64,000 nt of DNA from an uncultured Bacteroidales bacterium (GCA_949297365.1 CASFSL010000005.1:1-64000); one strand, 5' to 3'. Positions 42,025-51,197 are shown, counted from the first letter of the stretch. A program made the numbers and translations. The notes: generated from the sequence alone by a model not told the origin.

Positions 42025-43485
42025 CTAATGGTCGTAGACCTGGGCGAAGAAGGGATTGCCGGCGGCGATGGCCTCGAAGTTCCAGGGATTGGGATTGGCC
42101 TTGTCGTATTTGGGCAGGCAGTCCGGGCACCAGTGGCCGCCTTTGAGGACTGCGTTGGGAGTCATTTCAAACTCGTGGCCGAACTGGCATTTCCACCTTA
42201 GCGGGGTGAACAGGTCTCCTTTTGTCATGCTGTCCGAAAGGCATTCTCCGCCACGGAAGCGGGCTGCAGCTTTCATATCCTCTATGTCGAGTTCTGAGAC
42301 GGATTTGGTCTCGTCGTAGCCGTGGTTGAGGACCATGGCATCCTTCGGGTTGTCTGACGGACGGCTCAGGTCCATGTCTTTCCAGTCCGGTATGGCTTTC
42401 CATTCCTCCAGGGAACCGAAGTGCGCCTTGATACGCTCAGTGTTCCCGTGTCTGAACCAGTAAAGCGTTCCGAGCGGATTGGATATTGCGACATGCTTCA
42501 TGAATGCCTTTATTGCGAAGGCTGGAGCGAGCGGAGCAAGGGAGAAAAACCACGGAAGCTGCTTCTTCATGCGTTTGAAATATTCTTCGGCTGTTATGCC
42601 TTCGCGGAAGTGAAGTATCTCCTCCAGTCTGTCCGAGTCCAGGTACCATTCTCCGTGGAAATTCTTGGTCGCGAACCAATCGGCACCGAATACCTTCTCT
42701 ACGGGAGGACAGCCCATGCCCTTGAGCAGCATACTTTCGAATTCGTAGTTGGTCAGACGGAATGACGGGCCGCTGCTGAGGTTGTAGAACCTTCTCCAGA
42801 AACTGTCAGGCACCCAGTCCTCGCAGACATTGGCGCAGACCCGTCCTGAGTCCTCCAGCGTACTCCATTCCAGCACGCCCTTAAGGGGTACATGGCAGGC
42901 TATCGGGTCGTTGGCTTTCATCAGCAGGGCAGGGTAGAGCATTCCCGTCTGGCGTATCGACACCCATTTTTTCAGGCCGGACTCGGTGAATATCAGTTCT
43001 GCGAGGCATTTTGACACTGAGTACCAGTCGAATATGCTGGTGTATATCGGGTCTCCTGTCCGTCCCCAGTGCCTTGGAGGCAGATGGTTGCCGACCTGAG
43101 CCACGGAGCCGATGTACACGACTCCGATGTCATCCCGGTTGGGCTGGGCCTTGACGGCATTGACAACGTTACGTGCACCCTGAACATTGACTTTCAGTGT
43201 GCGCTCCGGATACATGTCTGCAGCCGGAGATACCATCCCTCCTATATGCAGCACATAGTCAGCACCTGTAACACCTTTGTGTACACTGTCGTAGTCGGTC
43301 AGGTCGCCCCAGATGATATCGACTCCTGATTCGTCCTGCAAGTATTTGAGTTTTTTGATATTTTTCTTGGTCTGACGTGCCAGCAGCACTATGTCGAATC
43401 TGTCCCTGCGTCCGAGCAGCTCTTTGAGAGCCGCACCGCCCATATTGCCGGTGGCTCCGGTGATAAAGACTCTCTTTTTGGTCAT
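42025..43485 (-). CDS. NAD(P)-dependent epimerase/dehydratase (extended SDR) with zinc-binding tail
   Basis: This 486-residue protein has an extended SDR domain in its first 300 residues: nucleotide loop TGATGNMGG (about 9-17) and catalytic Y-S-V-S-K (about residue 154-158). After a membrane-proximal-looking helical region comes a C-terminal tail (about 425-465) with WKCQFGHEFEMTP and GGHWCPDC, a treble-clef/zinc-ribbon pattern similar to that of DUF4379-type domains. Such a fusion is unusual for an SDR. The substrate is unknown. It is 6 bp from the FKBP gene upstream on the same strand. Confidence 0.88.
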   Translation of the reverse strand: MTKKRVFITGATGNMGGAALKELLGRRDRFDIVLLARQTKKNIKKLKYLQDESGVDIIWGDLTDYDSVHKGVTGADYVLHIGGMVSPAADMYPERTLKVNVQGARNVVNAVKAQPNRDDIGVVYIGSVAQVGNHLPPRHWGRTGDPIYTSIFDWYSVSKCLAELIFTESGLKKWVSIRQTGMLYPALLMKANDPIACHVPLKGVLEWSTLEDSGRVCANVCEDWVPDSFWRRFYNLSSGPSFRLTNYEFESMLLKGMGCPPVEKVFGADWFATKNFHGEWYLDSDRLEEILHFREGITAEEYFKRMKKQLPWFFSLAPLAPAFAIKAFMKHVAISNPLGTLYWFRHGNTERIKAHFGSLEEWKAIPDWKDMDLSRPSDNPKDAMVLNHGYDETKSVSELDIEDMKAAARFRGGECLSDSMTKGDLFTPLRWKCQFGHEFEMTPNAVLKGGHWCPDCLPKYDKANPNPWNFEAIAAGNPFFAQVYDH

Positions 43486-43491
43486 AATCTG

Positions 43492-44463
43492 TTAATCTTC
43501 CTCTTCCTCTACCCATAATTCAAAGAAAAGCGGAACAAAACCAGGAATATTGTCATTGCCGTCATCTCCGTAGCCTAGACTGGAGTAGAAGAAAGTCACG
43601 GCACGGTCTCCATATCCCATGCGCCACAGTGCTTTAGTGAAACCTTGTACGAAAGAGTTGTCTTCCAGCGTCTCATCCTCGTTTTCCTTGTATTTGAATG
43701 TCAGTGCCTCATACGTATTTGATGAAGAATAGATATCATATTTTTTTGCGGAATCCTCTATATTGGTGTCAAAAACCGTTCCGTCTAGATATTTTCCGAT
43801 GTATCGGATGTCGGCTTCATCTCCGCTTTCTATGGAGTCAAGGGCGAATCTGGTTTTTGTGAAATAGAACCCGTATTCTGTAGAGTCCAGATTGTAGCTT
43901 CTGGCAGAAAACTCCTCCAGCTGCTCTATTTGATAGGAATAGGCATCATCAATGACTTCTCTAAGCCAGAACTTGTAAATTCTGGAAGATCCGTCACTGT
44001 GAACAAGCTCACTGCCGCTTTCGCCGCTGAGAAGAGTAGCTGGGATAACAGCCTTTACCATCCCGCCCTCTTTCATGCCTGTAAGAATTTCCTTTATGCC
44101 GGCGTTGCTCTCTGATACATCCAGAATACGCGGGTGATAGTAACCTGAAGGAGTATACTCTCCGAGTTGCCTTGCGATACTCTCCTCGGTATAATCTATA
44201 TAAGTACTGTCAAGATAGGTTATGGTATAGTCTACAAGCGCGTAGGATTCCTCAGTAAGAGTGCGTCCTGTGCCTGGAATAGAGTCTACTATGTAGAGAC
44301 CTGATGCTGTTGGTCTGGTGCCCGGATAGTGTGTCTCTATATATGCCTGCAGGATACGGTTCTGAACGGATTCTGAAGATTCGTCCTTCTCTTCAGCGCA
44401 GGAAAATGCCAGAAATACCGTGGCGGATGCCAGTAATATTTTATTAAGTACGTTCATTGTCAT
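43492..44463 (-). CDS. FKBP-type peptidyl-prolyl isomerase lipoprotein, two domains
   Basis: This 323-residue lipoprotein (lipobox AFSC, Cys near residue 22) carries two FKBP-like domains. The second is clearer: DIRYIGKYLDGTVFDTN (about 215-231), VQGFTKALWRMGYGDRAVTFF and IPGFVPLFFELWV at the end. It should assist folding at proline bonds in the envelope. It is followed 6 bp later by the SDR gene and preceded by a second FKBP-type lipoprotein, overlapping by 4 bp if the first Met is used; Met 3 (44457) is an alternative. Confidence 0.88.
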   Translation of the reverse strand: MTMNVLNKILLASATVFLAFSCAEEKDESSESVQNRILQAYIETHYPGTRPTASGLYIVDSIPGTGRTLTEESYALVDYTITYLDSTYIDYTEESIARQLGEYTPSGYYHPRILDVSESNAGIKEILTGMKEGGMVKAVIPATLLSGESGSELVHSDGSSRIYKFWLREVIDDAYSYQIEQLEEFSARSYNLDSTEYGFYFTKTRFALDSIESGDEADIRYIGKYLDGTVFDTNIEDSAKKYDIYSSSNTYEALTFKYKENEDETLEDNSFVQGFTKALWRMGYGDRAVTFFYSSLGYGDDGNDNIPGFVPLFFELWVEEEED

Positions 44464-45011
44464 TCATCTTTTTTGATAACTCTGTCTACCCAGATCTCAT
44501 ATGCAAGGGCGGACAGCTTAGGAATATTGTATACGTAGGAATCGTAGAATCCGTATTGGGCGGAAAACAGAATCAAATAGTGTCCGCCTTCTTTTACTCC
44601 ATACATTCCGTTCTCTAATCCATTGACCAGACAGCCGTCAGTATATAGTATTTTCCGTACTGAGTAGTCCGGATCGGATGTTACAAACCCGGACTCTTCG
44701 GCTACAGTATAATTGTTCGTGCTGAACAGTCTTGACGGAGAATTTGTGAAAATATATCCGGCATAGTAAAAGTAGAGAGAGTCACCGTACATCAGGGAGT
44801 CCGGTATATTTACGGATGTCGAGTCCAGAATTACGCGGTTGGAGCCGTTTTTGCGGACCACTGTGTTGTTCGCATAGTTCTGAGTGATGTAGGAGTCTAT
44901 AGCCGCCTCCTGGTCAGCTATGGTGAGCTTTTTGTCCTCATTCGCGCATGAGATCAGACCGGCAGCTGCCGTGACGGCTATCATTATGTGTCTTATTGTT
45001 CGCATGGTCAT
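44460..45011 (-). CDS. FKBP-like lipoprotein, single degenerate domain
   Basis: This 183-residue lipoprotein (lipobox LISC) has one FKBP-like domain: YAGYIF in the middle, a VNGLENGMYGVKEGGHYLILF core and a final LAYEIWVDRV strand. It resembles GldI-type and other Bacteroidetes FKBP lipoproteins; several usual active-site aromatics are replaced, so isomerase activity is uncertain. It sits between the DHH phosphoesterase gene and the two-domain FKBP gene with short overlaps, suggesting one operon. Confidence 0.82.
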   Translation of the reverse strand: MTMRTIRHIMIAVTAAAGLISCANEDKKLTIADQEAAIDSYITQNYANNTVVRKNGSNRVILDSTSVNIPDSLMYGDSLYFYYAGYIFTNSPSRLFSTNNYTVAEESGFVTSDPDYSVRKILYTDGCLVNGLENGMYGVKEGGHYLILFSAQYGFYDSYVYNIPKLSALAYEIWVDRVIKKDE

Positions 45012-46033
45012 CGGTTGTTCAGCAAGAATTGTTCCAAGGACTGCCGGAAATAGTCCCGGACTTGATCTATCGGGATATACAGTCTTCCGCCTGCGGCCCG
45101 CTCATGCCCTCCACCGTTGAAGTATGCCTTTGCGAGGGCATTCACGGATATGCCTCCCTTTGATCTGAGTGAGACCTTGACAAAGTCTTCTGTCTCACTG
45201 AAAAATCCGGATACCTCAACTCCGCCTATCATAAGAGGCAGATTGACAAAGCCTTCGGTGTCACCGTCCTGGATACCGTGTTTTTTCCTGTCATCCATGG
45301 TGAGCACCATGCAGGAAGCATGTGTTCCGGGATATAGTTCCATATTGTCTTTCAGCATATGTCCCATCAGTCTCATCCTGGACTCCGAGAATCTCTTGAA
45401 CAGCATATTGTTGAGAAAATCGAAATCAACACCGGCTTTCAACATTTCAGCTGCGACGTTGAACGTATATGGAGTGACGGAGTTGTTGAAGTTGTTGGTG
45501 TCGGTCAGAATGCCGGCCGTGATGGCGGAGAGGCTCTTGATACTCAGGCTAGAAGCCCTGCCACCAGTGTGGCTGAAGGCCATGAGGACTCTGAACAGCA
45601 GCTCGCATGTCGAGGATGCATCTTCATCGGATATTATTATGTTGAATCCTTCGCGGACAGCGTTGGGATGATGGTCTATCATGACTTTGTCGGCTTTGGC
45701 GGATATCAGCAGATCTGACATCCATTCAGTCCTTTCCGGCTTGTTGAAGTCCAGGCATACGATAAGATCGCTGTCATTGACGGCATCCTTCGCCCTTTTC
45801 TTGTCATCGGAATAATATATAATGGTATGCTCCGGATCCAGAAAATCCAGGAATGGCGGTGCGGCGGAGGGCAGCACGATGCGTGAACTGTATCCCCTCT
45901 CCAAAAGAAACCAGTTCAGACCGACAGATGAGCCGACAGCGTCCCCGTCAGGATTGAAGTGGCTGATAATGGTCACTTTCTTTTTCCCGTCCAGCAGTTT
46001 TTCAAAACCAAGGGCCAGTTCTTCTACAGTCAT
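45008..46033 (-). CDS. nrnA: DHH family phosphoesterase (NrnA-like oligoribonuclease/pAp phosphatase)
   Basis: This 341-residue protein has the bipartite DHH/DHHA1 layout: SHFNPDGDAVGSS (motif II region, about 26-38), LIVCLDFN, IDHHPN (about 118-123) and the C-terminal GGGHERAAGG. NrnA-type enzymes degrade nanoRNA and dephosphorylate 3'-phosphoadenosine phosphate, or cyclic dinucleotide products. The Met at 46033 is right behind a -7 box (46054-46061). It leads the operon with the two FKBP lipoproteins and the SDR. Confidence 0.92.
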   Translation of the reverse strand: MTVEELALGFEKLLDGKKKVTIISHFNPDGDAVGSSVGLNWFLLERGYSSRIVLPSAAPPFLDFLDPEHTIIYYSDDKKRAKDAVNDSDLIVCLDFNKPERTEWMSDLLISAKADKVMIDHHPNAVREGFNIIISDEDASSTCELLFRVLMAFSHTGGRASSLSIKSLSAITAGILTDTNNFNNSVTPYTFNVAAEMLKAGVDFDFLNNMLFKRFSESRMRLMGHMLKDNMELYPGTHASCMVLTMDDRKKHGIQDGDTEGFVNLPLMIGGVEVSGFFSETEDFVKVSLRSKGGISVNALAKAYFNGGGHERAAGGRLYIPIDQVRDYFRQSLEQFLLNNR

Positions 46034-46053
46034 ACGGATAAATTTTATGGTTG

Positions 46054-46061
46054 CAAAATTA
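46054..46061 (-). promoter_or_regulatory. -7 box of the DHH-FKBP-SDR operon
   Basis: Minus-strand TAATTTTG; the message would begin around 46047, about 14 nt before the ATG at 46033. Confidence 0.5.
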
Positions 46062-46092
46062 AAAATATATTGCAAGTCCTAATTATTATTTT

Positions 46093-46100
46093 TACTTTTG
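46093..46100 (+). promoter_or_regulatory. Promoter of the 46147 gene cluster
   Basis: TACTTTTG with TTG 20 bp upstream (46070-46072). It faces away from the DHH operon promoter, so the 113 bp gap is a divergent promoter region. Confidence 0.62.
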
Positions 46101-46146
46101 TCGGCATATATTGAATAGTAAAACGAATTAAATTTTTATACTTACA

Positions 46147-46761
46147 ATGAAAACACTCTTTAAGGTTTTGACTTATGTAGTCTTTCCTCTGCTGATTATC
46201 CTTTTGGTATATCTTGTGTATGACAGCGTGATGCAGCCTGTCAGATTCCAGAAAGAAGTAGATAGAAGAGAGGCTGTCGCTATTGACAGACTGATGAGTA
46301 TCAGAACGTTGCAGGAGGTTTACAAGGAGTCCAACCGTAGATTCCTCTCTACCACCGACTCGCTGATAGACTTCTATAAGAACGGTAAGATCACTATCGT
46401 CAGACAGATCGGTTCCATGGATGACTCTGTCGCAGTCGCTGAGGGAAGAGTAAGCCGCGACAGTATCGAGATTATGGTAAGAGATACGCTGCTCAAAGGC
46501 AAGGGCGCAATGATTGATTCCATCAGCTTTATTCCTTTCTCCGGCGGTAAGCGTATACATATGGAGTCCGTAATCAGAAAGGTTTCCGGTATTGAGATTC
46601 CCCTGTTTGAGGCTACCATGTCTTATGATGATCTGCTCAAAGGTCTTGACAGGCAGTTGGTTGTAAACCTTAAAGCGGAGAAAGAGGATATGGGACAGTA
46701 TCCCGGTCTGAAAGTCGGAGATATCAACAATCCCAACAACAACGCCGGTAACTGGGAGTAG
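46147..46761 (+). CDS. Conserved Bacteroidetes membrane-anchored protein, unknown function
   Basis: This 204-residue protein has an N-terminal membrane anchor (about residues 8-27, VLTYVVFPLLIILLVYLVYD), followed by a charged helical stretch and a strand-rich domain. The middle FLSTTDSLIDFYKNGKITIV is typical of a conserved family I know only as hypothetical in Bacteroidales. It is followed after 5 bp by the DUF3822 gene and then rsmD, an arrangement that suggests a small housekeeping operon. Confidence 0.8.
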   Translation: MKTLFKVLTYVVFPLLIILLVYLVYDSVMQPVRFQKEVDRREAVAIDRLMSIRTLQEVYKESNRRFLSTTDSLIDFYKNGKITIVRQIGSMDDSVAVAEGRVSRDSIEIMVRDTLLKGKGAMIDSISFIPFSGGKRIHMESVIRKVSGIEIPLFEATMSYDDLLKGLDRQLVVNLKAEKEDMGQYPGLKVGDINNPNNNAGNWE

Positions 46762-46766
46762 TTCAG

Positions 46767-47444
46767 ATGTCCGGCTCACAGCACAGGATAACCATTCAAC
46801 TAGACTTGAGTGGTTATTCTTTTACCATATATGACCGGAACGGGACTCAGACCGCACAGGAGAGTCATCCGTGTCCGGTCGATTTGTCTGTAAATGAGTT
46901 GGCTCAGGTACTAGGCAGGCAATTTTCAGCGGCCTCGGTGTATTTCACTACGTGGAAATATACGCTGGTGCCAGTTTCTCATTATTCAAAGGAGAGTCCC
47001 GGGATGTATCTGCGTTCAGTGCGGGACATTCAGCCGGATGACAGGATTCTTACATTGGACATGCCTTCGCGCAAGGCGGTCATGGTGTTCGCTGTCCCTG
47101 AAAGCATATACAGCGGACTGACGGCACTGAATAAGAATGTCAGGTTCTATCCCACCGCCTATATGCTGATTGACCGTATATCATCCATCACCGACAATAA
47201 CCGTCTTCTGGTCTCTTTCACCGAGGGAATGCTGCATATTGCTGCGGCGGAGAGGGACCGTCTGCTTTTTGCCAACAGTTTCCCGGCGAGAGATATGGCC
47301 ACGGCGGAGTACTTCATATTTTCCGTGACGAAAGAAGTCATGTTCAATCCTGAGCATACCCGTCTGCACATATTCGGGAAAGTGCCTGACAAGGTGCAGG
47401 ACGAGTTGTGCAAGTATTTTGCAGGAATATCATTTATATCATGA
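46767..47444 (+). CDS. DUF3822 family protein (actin-like ATPase fold)
   Basis: This 225-residue protein matches DUF3822 from Bacteroidetes, which is usually found directly upstream of rsmD. It starts with a short strand unit (RITIQLDLSGYSFTIYD) like the first strands of an ASKHA fold and has a later SFTEGMLHIAAAERDRLLFANSF segment. Function is unknown. Its stop codon overlaps the rsmD start (ATGA). Confidence 0.82.
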   Translation: MSGSQHRITIQLDLSGYSFTIYDRNGTQTAQESHPCPVDLSVNELAQVLGRQFSAASVYFTTWKYTLVPVSHYSKESPGMYLRSVRDIQPDDRILTLDMPSRKAVMVFAVPESIYSGLTALNKNVRFYPTAYMLIDRISSITDNNRLLVSFTEGMLHIAAAERDRLLFANSFPARDMATAEYFIFSVTKEVMFNPEHTRLHIFGKVPDKVQDELCKYFAGISFIS

Positions 47445-47995
47445 GGATAATAGGAGGTACTCTGAAAGGCAGGGCGATATTCCCTCCGTCAGGATTCAAG
47501 GCAAGGCCGACGACCGACTTCGCCAAGGAAGGACTTTTCAATATGCTGGACAATGCCTATGATCTTTCAACCATGCGTGTGCTGGATCTTTTTTCCGGCA
47601 CAGGCAGCATCTCCTACGAATTTGCCTCCAGAGGAGTGCAGGAGATATATTCAGTGGAGATGAACCCGCTTCACGCTGCGTTTATAAAGAGGACGGCCGC
47701 ATCATTTAATATAAAGGGAATGCATGTGGTCCGTCACAATGTGTTCGATTTCCTGAACATCTGCAAGCTGGATTTTGACATTGTCTTTGCCGATCCCCCT
47801 TATGATATTGACGGATTGGACACTATACCGGACAAAGTGCTTAATGCTCCTGAAGTTCCCGGCGGCCTGCTCCGGGAAGGCGGCCTGCTGATCCTGGAAC
47901 ATCCTGGAACTTATTCCTTTACCACTCATCTCCATTTTGACAGGGAACGCAAGTACGGGAACGTCCATTTTTCATTTTTCAGAAAGTCACAGTAA
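47441..47995 (+). CDS. rsmD: 16S rRNA (guanine-N2)-methyltransferase RsmD
   Basis: This 184-residue SAM-dependent enzyme methylates G966 (E. coli numbering) of 16S rRNA. Signatures are MRIIGGTLKGR, PTTDFAKEGLFNML, the SAM loop LDLFSGTGSISYE (about 48-60) and the catalytic FADPPYD (about residues 111-117). I start at the ATG at 47441, which overlaps the DUF3822 stop; the frame also opens 33 bp earlier. Confidence 0.94.
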   Translation: MRIIGGTLKGRAIFPPSGFKARPTTDFAKEGLFNMLDNAYDLSTMRVLDLFSGTGSISYEFASRGVQEIYSVEMNPLHAAFIKRTAASFNIKGMHVVRHNVFDFLNICKLDFDIVFADPPYDIDGLDTIPDKVLNAPEVPGGLLREGGLLILEHPGTYSFTTHLHFDRERKYGNVHFSFFRKSQ

Positions 47996-48033
47996 ATTTT
48001 TGCAAAAAAATTTGCAAATAAACAAAAACGATA

Positions 48034-48041
48034 TATCTTTG
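48034..48041 (+). promoter_or_regulatory. Promoter of tRNA-Asp
   Basis: TATCTTTG with TTTG 19 bp upstream (48011-48014): a textbook Bacteroidetes promoter, 36 bp before the tRNA. Confidence 0.78.
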
Positions 48042-48077
48042 CAATCCCTTTCGGAAACGAAGGGAACAAACAGAAAC

Positions 48078-48152
48078 GGTGCGGTAGTTCAGCCTGGTTA
48101 GAATGCCGGCCTGTCACGCCGGAGGTCGCGGGTTCGAGCCCCGTCCGCACCG
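48078..48152 (+). tRNA. tRNA-Asp (GTC)
   Basis: A 75 nt cloverleaf: acceptor GGTGCGG/CCGCACC, D-arm GTTC/GAAT, anticodon stem CCGGC/GCCGG with loop CTGTCAC (anticodon GTC), T-arm GCGGG/CCCGT. G73 discriminator; CCA not encoded. Followed at once by a terminator. Confidence 0.96.
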
Positions 48153-48155
48153 CAG

Positions 48156-48184
48156 AAAGCCCCGAAAATCATCGGGGCTTTTTT
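48156..48184 (+). terminator. Terminator of tRNA-Asp
   Basis: A 10 bp stem AAAGCCCCGA/TCGGGGCTTT with a 6 nt loop and T run, 4 bp after the tRNA. Confidence 0.92.
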
Positions 48185-48319
48185 CATGCACTGACCTTAC
48201 AGCTCTGGTATCTGTAAGCACCGGAGCACCTGCAAAAGTACCAACAGTAGATTCGCAATGTTATGCTCAAAAAGATTCTGGGCATGGTAACATAAATTTG
48301 GTTTTATGAATATTATTCG

Positions 48320-48360
48320 TACTTTTGTTAACTAAATTGTTAAACCAACTTGTTAGTTAA
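48320..48360 (+). promoter_or_regulatory. Promoter and TetR-type operator of the export operon
   Basis: A -7 box TACTTTTG (48320-48327) is followed directly by a palindrome with arms TTAACTAA (48328-48335) and TTAGTTAA (48353-48360). The palindrome covers the expected transcription start, so a dimeric repressor bound there would block the operon; the first gene of the operon is a TetR regulator, the likely ligand. Confidence 0.6.
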
Positions 48361-48372
48361 AATTAATGAAAT

Positions 48373-48993
48373 ATGATAAAAGAGAAGAAAAGCACACGGC
48401 AAATGATACTGGAAGCCGCTGATGCAGAGTTTCTTGAGAAAGGATATGACGGCACGACCACGGCGAGCATAGCCGCCAGGGCAAAGGTCACCCATGCCAT
48501 GCTGCACTACTATTTTCAGACGAAGGAGAGCCTTTTCGAGATGTTCATCCATGGTAAAATGGCACTTGTCAAGGAGGCGATATGCCTTCCTGCGAGAGCC
48601 GCTGCTCCTGGGAATCTTGAGGATCAGGTCCGCTACATCGTCGGCCACCACATGGATTTCCTCCTCAGGCATCCGGAACTGCCGAAATTCATGCTCCGGG
48701 AGATCTGTTTCAACCGTGACAGGATGGCTATGTTCGCGGCTGTCGCACTGCAGGACGGAAACATAATGGATCTAGCGGCGAGCCTTAAAAAGGCGGCGGA
48801 GAAAGAAGGTCTCAGCATCGGATTCGACATCCGGACGATCATAATTGAAATGGCCCTGTTCAATATATCGGCATTCATTTCCGCTGACATCCACAGTTCC
48901 TGCTTCGGTGTGTCCGATGAGGCCGTCGCGGCCATGATAGAGGAGCGCAAGGCGGAAAATACAGAGCGGATTCTGAAAATGCTGGGAAAATGA
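48373..48993 (+). CDS. TetR family transcriptional regulator
   Basis: This 206-residue protein has the TetR N-terminal DNA-binding domain: TRQMILEAADAEFLEKGYDGTTTASIAARAKVTHAMLHYYFQTKESLF (about residues 7-54), and a helical ligand domain. It heads the seven-gene export operon, overlapping the TolC gene (ATGA), and probably represses it until a toxic compound binds. The palindrome just upstream is the likely operator. Confidence 0.93.
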   Translation: MIKEKKSTRQMILEAADAEFLEKGYDGTTTASIAARAKVTHAMLHYYFQTKESLFEMFIHGKMALVKEAICLPARAAAPGNLEDQVRYIVGHHMDFLLRHPELPKFMLREICFNRDRMAMFAAVALQDGNIMDLAASLKKAAEKEGLSIGFDIRTIIIEMALFNISAFISADIHSSCFGVSDEAVAAMIEERKAENTERILKMLGK

Positions 48994-50279
48994 AAAAGCT
49001 GGTAATTCTCTTAACGGTACTGTCTTCCTGGATGTATGCCTCGGCTGAGGAATATACGCTCGAGGGCATCCAGCAGCTGGCCCGTGCCAATTACCCGGCC
49101 ATCCGCCAGTTCGAACTGATAGACAGGATCGCGGATTTCTCCCTTGCCAATGCATCTTCCGCATGGGCGCCGCAGATATCCCTGTCCGGACAGGCCACAT
49201 ACCAGAGTGACGTAGTGTCTTTTCCTGAAAGTATGACAGATGTGTTCAGCATGCTCGGAGTGGATATTTCCGGGCTTCACAAGGACCAGTACAAGCTGGC
49301 ACTGAACATAGAGCAGACGCTGTGGGACGGCGGTTACGCAAAGTCCAGGAAAGAGGCGGTCCTGGCGGAAAAAGAGGTATCCTCAAAGTCCCTGGAAGTC
49401 GAGCTGTACGCATTGACGGACAAGGTCAACCAGCTGTATTTCGGCATCCTCGTCCTCGATGAGCAGCTCCGTCTCAATGACCTGGCAGCAGGCATACTGG
49501 AGGATAACCGCAAAATCATCCGGTCCTATATTGACAACGGTCTGGCCGGACCATCCGACCTGGCCAAGGTAGAGGCAGAGATCATCGCCAACTCACAGCA
49601 GAGGACCAGGATCTGCTGCTCCAGGAAAGCATATATTCAGGTGCTGTCAGTCATGACCGGCAGGGAACTTTCGGAAGAGGATACTTTTGTCATGCCAGAG
49701 CCGGTACTGTACAGCGACAGTCCGCAGAGTAATAGACCGGAGCTGCAGCTTTACGATGCGATGGCTCTCTCCATAGAAGCCGACAGGACAGCGGTGAAAT
49801 CAATGCTCATGCCTAGGTTCAGCCTGTTCGCTCAAGGTTTGTACGGCTATCCGGGTCTGAACATGTTCGAGGATATGATGGAATACAGATGGAGACCGAA
49901 CTTCTATGTAGGAGTGCGTTTTCAGTGGAATATTTCCGCATTCTACACAAAGAGGAACACAGAACGCAGGCTCGATGCATCCGTACGCCAGGTCGAGCTG
50001 CAGAGAGAGACATTCCTGTACGGCAACCGGCTTGAGCAAGTCCGCCTGAATGCGGACATTGAGCAGATGAGAAAGATTCTCGAGGACGACGACAGGCTCA
50101 TCAACATCCGGACATCCATCCGGGAGGCCTCTGAGTCCCAGCTGCGGAACGGCACGCTCCTGATCAGCGACCTGCTGAGGGACATCAATGACGAGCACAG
50201 GGCCAGAATCGACAAGTCCATCCACGAACTGGAATATTTGAAAAAATTATACGAAATGAGATATACGTTGAACTACTAA
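48990..50279 (+). CDS. TolC family outer membrane efflux protein
   Basis: This 429-residue protein has a signal peptide (cleavage after ASA) and the long alternating helical and strand segments of TolC channels, with coiled-coil heptads around 145-220 and 325-420. It would provide the outer-membrane channel for the HlyD and ABC components encoded behind it. It overlaps the tetR stop by 4 bp. Confidence 0.9.
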   Translation: MKKLVILLTVLSSWMYASAEEYTLEGIQQLARANYPAIRQFELIDRIADFSLANASSAWAPQISLSGQATYQSDVVSFPESMTDVFSMLGVDISGLHKDQYKLALNIEQTLWDGGYAKSRKEAVLAEKEVSSKSLEVELYALTDKVNQLYFGILVLDEQLRLNDLAAGILEDNRKIIRSYIDNGLAGPSDLAKVEAEIIANSQQRTRICCSRKAYIQVLSVMTGRELSEEDTFVMPEPVLYSDSPQSNRPELQLYDAMALSIEADRTAVKSMLMPRFSLFAQGLYGYPGLNMFEDMMEYRWRPNFYVGVRFQWNISAFYTKRNTERRLDASVRQVELQRETFLYGNRLEQVRLNADIEQMRKILEDDDRLINIRTSIREASESQLRNGTLLISDLLRDINDEHRARIDKSIHELEYLKKLYEMRYTLNY

Positions 50280-50291
50280 AACGACACGGCA

Positions 50292-51194
50292 ATGAGAAAA
50301 ATTATAATGACGGCAATATGCGCTCCCTGCTCCCTGATGCTCCTGAATTCCTGTGGACCTTCCGGAATGAGTTCCGATGCCGCCGGCACTTTCGAGGCCG
50401 ACGAGATAACCGTCTCGTCAGAAGCGACGGGCAAAATAGAATGGCTGGACCTGACCGAGGGGCAGCAGCTTCAGGCCGGGCAGGCAGTGGGCCAGATAGA
50501 TACAGTGCAGCTTTTCCTGCAGAAGCAGCAGCTCGAGGAAAGCATCGTGTCTCTGGAAGGCAGTATGCCAGACATAGACAGACAGACTTCCGCAATGAGG
50601 AGCCGGCTGAAACAGCAGCTTAGGGAGAAGGACAGGATAGAGCGGCTGCTCGAGGACGATGCCGCCACCCCGAAGGACCTGGAAGACATTGTCTCCGCGA
50701 TAGAAGTCCTTGAGGGGCAGATAGAGGCGCAGGAATCGGGCCTCGGCAATACCATTGCATCCCTCGAAGGTCAGATCTCCTCCGCCCGCAACCGGATACT
50801 GCAGATCGAGGACCAGCTGGCCAAATGCAGGATTGCATCCCCTGTGGACGGGACGGTACTGGCCCGGTATGCCCATGCCGGAGAGCTCGCAGTCAGCGGC
50901 AAACCGCTGTTCAGGGTAGCTGATACCCGTACAATGACCCTCAGAGCGTATTTCTGCCTCTGGCAGTTGAAGGATGTCCGGATAGGACAGAGGGTCAAGG
51001 TAATCGCTGACTTCGGAGGGGACAATACGAGGGAGTACGAGGGTACGGTGAGCTGGATTTCGGACAAAAGCGAGTTCTCCCCGAAAAGCATCCAGACCAA
51101 GGACGAGCGGGAGAATCTGGTCTATGCGGTAAAAATATCGGTCGTAAATGACGGATATCTGAAAATAGGTATGTACGGAGAGGTAATACTGTAG
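50292..51194 (+). CDS. HlyD family membrane fusion protein
   Basis: This 300-residue periplasmic adaptor begins with a lipoprotein-type signal (LLNSC). The biotinyl-lipoyl halves flank a coiled coil (about 75-170): ITVSSEATGKIEWLDLTEGQQLQAGQAVGQID and later RIASPVDGTVLARYAHAGELAVSGKPLFRV. It bridges inner-membrane exporter and TolC. It is 12 bp after the TolC gene. Confidence 0.92.
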   Translation: MRKIIMTAICAPCSLMLLNSCGPSGMSSDAAGTFEADEITVSSEATGKIEWLDLTEGQQLQAGQAVGQIDTVQLFLQKQQLEESIVSLEGSMPDIDRQTSAMRSRLKQQLREKDRIERLLEDDAATPKDLEDIVSAIEVLEGQIEAQESGLGNTIASLEGQISSARNRILQIEDQLAKCRIASPVDGTVLARYAHAGELAVSGKPLFRVADTRTMTLRAYFCLWQLKDVRIGQRVKVIADFGGDNTREYEGTVSWISDKSEFSPKSIQTKDERENLVYAVKISVVNDGYLKIGMYGEVIL

Positions 51195-51197
51195 TTT

